Below are positions 6,238 through 7,854 of a stretch of 7,854 bases of DNA, piece by piece (position 1 is the first letter of the stretch; every line of letters begins with the position of its first letter). Location of the stretch: NCBI GenBank assembly GCA_001805375.1, contig MHFY01000044.1, forward strand, positions 1,655 through 9,508, given 5' to 3'. Source of the DNA: Omnitrophica WOR_2 bacterium GWA2_47_8 (lineage in GTDB: Bacteria; Omnitrophota; Gorgyraeia; Zapsychrales; GWA2-47-8). The translations under genes were made by a program, and so were the position numbers. The notes below the pieces were generated by a model that had not been told where the DNA came from, did not search any database, and saw nothing but the letters and a program-made list of their open reading frames with translations.

Positions 6238-7123
6238 CGATATTAGATTCATTCAAAATCTGGCCCGCCACGATCTTTCCCTGCTGGATCAGATCCTGCG
6301 CCTCTGCAGCCTCACAGGCCCAATCGCAGGCAAAGACATTTTTAAGGTTGGTCCTGTATTGCGCATCCACCACGATACTTTTGTTTATGGTCAGCGGTGT
6401 CTCGGATAAAAACTTAAGATTAAGGTTCACATCGGTAAAAATAATTAATTGCGTGGCCAAAACCTTGCCGGAGCTTAAACGGATCGCCTTGGCCTCACTG
6501 TCACCTAAAATTTCCGTGATGGTATGATCCACTATGGTCTGAATGGGTTTTATCGCTTCTCCTTCTGCCGGGTTTTCAGCAAAGGCTTGCGGCAAATCCT
6601 GGCTGGCCTTAGTGATCAAGATCGCTTCCTTCCCCCGTTTTTGAAAGGCCTGCGCCAATTCAAGGCCATCCGGGCCATCGCCCTGGATCACAACCGTATC
6701 GATCAGCGGCACCTCATTAAAGATCTTATTGATATCGTCTAATTTTTTCCACGCATAAACGCCGATCTTATTAACGCCTTTAATGTCCGGGAATTTAAAA
6801 TCCTGAGCCCCCGCGATCACCAGAACATCAAAAGGAATGGCCTCCTTTTCTTCGGTAGATATCTGGTTTTTACGGAAATTGATGCGGTTCAATTCTTTAG
6901 TGTGGACCTGGACATTAGAACGTTTATAAAAATCCTGCGGTTTAAAAAGCAATTCTTTAAAAGAAATTTCCTTGGCGATATATTTCGCTGCCAGCTCGCG
7001 TTTATAAGGCAGGCCTCCTTCCAGCGGGAAAAACAAGAGCTCAGATCCCGGATCCGCGTTCCGTATCTCTTCCATAGCAACACTGCAGGCAATAGAATTT
7101 CCTAAAAAAACAATCCGCTTCAT
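6149..7123 (-). CDS. Pyridine nucleotide-disulfide oxidoreductase-like protein with degenerate FAD motifs
   Basis: The fold matches the NAD(P)H/FAD oxidoreductases related to NirB, rubredoxin reductase and NADH oxidase. An N-terminal Rossmann segment (KRIVFLGNSIACSVAMEEIR, residues 2-21) is followed by GLPYKRELAAKYI with FKPQDFY (37-66), as in the flavin domain. The second Rossmann motif for NAD(P), VVIQGDGPDGLELA, is at 144-157. FACDWAC at 264-270 stands where relatives have the FAD-contacting AxGD motif. Three FAD signatures are altered: GxGxxG reads GNSIAC, the ATG motif reads AGA (104-106), and the GD is lost. At 324 residues it lacks most of the C-terminal interface domain of about 400-residue relatives. 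Residues 296-324 are encoded by a palindromic repeat. AAGGA lies 8 nt before the ATG, supporting the start. Substrate is unknown; it could be a divergent active enzyme using Cys266/Cys270, or a decaying or structural relative. Confidence 0.8.
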   Translation of the reverse strand: MKRIVFLGNSIACSVAMEEIRNADPGSELLFFPLEGGLPYKRELAAKYIAKEISFKELLFKPQDFYKRSNVQVHTKELNRINFRKNQISTEEKEAIPFDVLVIAGAQDFKFPDIKGVNKIGVYAWKKLDDINKIFNEVPLIDTVVIQGDGPDGLELAQAFQKRGKEAILITKASQDLPQAFAENPAEGEAIKPIQTIVDHTITEILGDSEAKAIRLSSGKVLATQLIIFTDVNLNLKFLSETPLTINKSIVVDAQYRTNLKNVFACDWACEAAEAQDLIQQGKIVAGQILNESNIGLQVSALSGSTSLTILSQSKDSQQLKADA

Positions 7124-7131
7124 ATGTACCG

Positions 7132-7136
7132 TCCTT
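7132..7136 (-). promoter_or_regulatory. Ribosome binding site of the oxidoreductase-like gene
   Basis: The minus strand reads AAAAGGACGGTACAT before the ATG at 7123. AAGGA has an 8-nt spacer, the clearest Shine-Dalgarno in the window, and it fixes this start. Confidence 0.7.
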
Positions 7137-7140
7137 TTAA

Positions 7141-7210
7141 TGATGGCACAGATTAAAATATAGATTACACAGATTATCTGCGTAATCTTTTTTTAAAATC
7201 TGCGTAATCA
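7141..7210. repeat. 70-bp imperfect palindromic element whose end is the folD stop codon
   Basis: The ends are TGAT and ATCA. The centre is GATTACACAGAT (7163-7174), one base, then ATCTGCGTAATC (7176-7187), matching 11 of 12 as an inverted repeat. ATCTGCGTAATC recurs exactly at 7198-7209, and a diverged partner (GGCACAGATTA) lies at 7145-7155. Four related 12-bp units are therefore arranged two facing two, separated by AT-rich spacers. The folD stop TGA (7210-7208) is the outermost three bases. It fills nearly all the folD-oxidoreductase gap. It could form a long hairpin in the mRNA, but the stem is AT-rich with no clean U-run after it, so terminator function is doubtful. Confidence 0.8.
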
Positions 7211-7854
7211 CTTTATAAATTTTCCCGAGTTTTGCATTTTAAAAGCCTCTAACCCGTTTTTCATAAGCATCACGACCGTTACCGGTCCTACGCCGCCGGG
7301 CACAGGCGTGATAAAAGAAGCCCGTTTGGAGGCCTCGTCAAATTCCACATCACCAACGATCTTGTCATTGACCTGATTGATCCCCACGTCAATGACGATG
7401 GCGCCTTTTTTGATCCATGCGCCTTTGATCAAAGAAGGCTTTCCAACCGCCACGACCAAAATATCGGCCCGTCCCACATGCTCGGTCAAATACCCCGCTT
7501 CACTGGTAGCCACGTGACAGACCGTGACCGTCGCGTATTCCTGTAATAAAAGCAGGCTCAAAGGCTTTCCCACGATCTCGCTGTGCCCGACCACGACCGC
7601 TTCTTTTCCGCGCAGAGACACGCCGGTTGATCTGATATGCTCCATGACTGCGGCCGGCGTGCAGGGAATAATGTTGGTCTCACCCAAAAGCATTTTTCCG
7701 ACGTTGGTGACATTGACCCCTTCCAGGTCTTTGGCGATGCCGATAAAATTAGCCACGTTACGGTAATTGATATGTTTCGGCACCGGTTTATGGAGCATGA
7801 TGCCGTTCACATTGGGGTCTTTGTCTAATTTTTGAATATGTTCGATCAGCTTGA
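7208..7854 (-). CDS. folD: Methylenetetrahydrofolate dehydrogenase/cyclohydrolase (FolD family), 5' end missing, divergent
   Basis: FolD interconverts 5,10-methylene-, methenyl- and 10-formyl-tetrahydrofolate, supplying one-carbon units for purines and formyl-Met. The frame is open to the right edge; 214 residues are visible and roughly the first 70 are missing, including the catalytic Lys region. Recognisable motifs are NGIMLHKPVPKHIN (usually GILVQLPLP), KDLEGVNVTNVG (usually KDVDGFxxxNxG), PCTPAAV, VVVGHSEIVGKP (usually GRSxIVGKP), VTVCHVAT (usually CHSxT), ADILVVAVG, VIDVGIN, GDVEFDE and TPVPGGVGPVTVVML. The overall alignment has no gaps, so the family call is firm. However, the conserved Gln, Asp, Arg and Ser of those motifs are His, Glu, His and Val here, which may change activity or cofactor use. 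GTG at 7808-7810 is only an internal Val. A second, standard FolD may exist elsewhere in the genome. Confidence 0.93.
   Translation of the reverse strand, partial: KLIEHIQKLDKDPNVNGIMLHKPVPKHINYRNVANFIGIAKDLEGVNVTNVGKMLLGETNIIPCTPAAVMEHIRSTGVSLRGKEAVVVGHSEIVGKPLSLLLLQEYATVTVCHVATSEAGYLTEHVGRADILVVAVGKPSLIKGAWIKKGAIVIDVGINQVNDKIVGDVEFDEASKRASFITPVPGGVGPVTVVMLMKNGLEAFKMQNSGKFIK

Noticed and set aside
7163..7187. Hairpin after folD as an intrinsic terminator
   Set aside because: The stem is AT-rich with a one-base loop, and the downstream TATATTTT is not a clean U-run. It may slow transcription, but I cannot call it a terminator.
7176..7209. Exact 12-bp direct repeats (ATCTGCGTAATC) that might suggest a CRISPR or iteron array
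   Set aside because: There are only two exact copies, spaced 22 bp, and they are part of a larger palindrome with inverted copies. There is no spacer structure or cas or replication gene nearby.

Overview
This window carries seven protein genes, all on the minus strand and tightly packed. Read in the direction of transcription (right to left) they are: folD (5' end outside the window), a small pyridine-nucleotide oxidoreductase-like gene, a secreted or membrane-anchored TPR protein gene, polA, glgA, coaE and rho (3' end outside the window). Gaps are 84, 13, 25 and 63 bp, followed by overlaps of 19 bp (glgA/coaE) and 4 bp (coaE/rho). No tRNA, rRNA, transposase or CRISPR array was seen, and no stretch over 300 bp lacks a gene.

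The organism is a bacterium of moderate GC. Protein divergence, the glgA gene among information-processing genes and the order polA-(glgA)-coaE-rho suggest an uncultured lineage of the PVC/Omnitrophota type. The core order polA-coaE-rho is also found in Chlamydiae. The taxonomic call is inference.

Layout by region. 7208-7854: folD, one-carbon metabolism, with several substitutions at usually conserved catalytic and NADP-binding positions. 6149-7123: a two-Rossmann oxidoreductase-like protein with eroded FAD motifs. 5227-6135: an exported TPR protein. 2613-5201: DNA polymerase I with intact 5' nuclease and polymerase motifs but a 3'-5' exonuclease domain that has lost its metal ligands. 1137-2549: glycogen synthase. 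556-1155: dephospho-CoA kinase. 1-559: the N-terminal part of Rho, with a long hydrophilic extension. The genes are mostly unrelated housekeeping functions that probably share a transcript; I see no single pathway linking them.

The most unusual feature is non-coding in origin. Three different imperfect palindromic repeat elements (about 70, 100 and 64 bp) sit at the 3' ends of folD, the oxidoreductase gene and polA. In each case the gene's stop codon lies inside the element. The oxidoreductase gains a tail of about 29 residues this way and PolA a few residues, while the folD stop is the first three bases of its element. These look like MITE/REP-like palindromes that have settled at gene ends and, in two cases, become coding. 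I found no obvious new enzymatic or defence system here.
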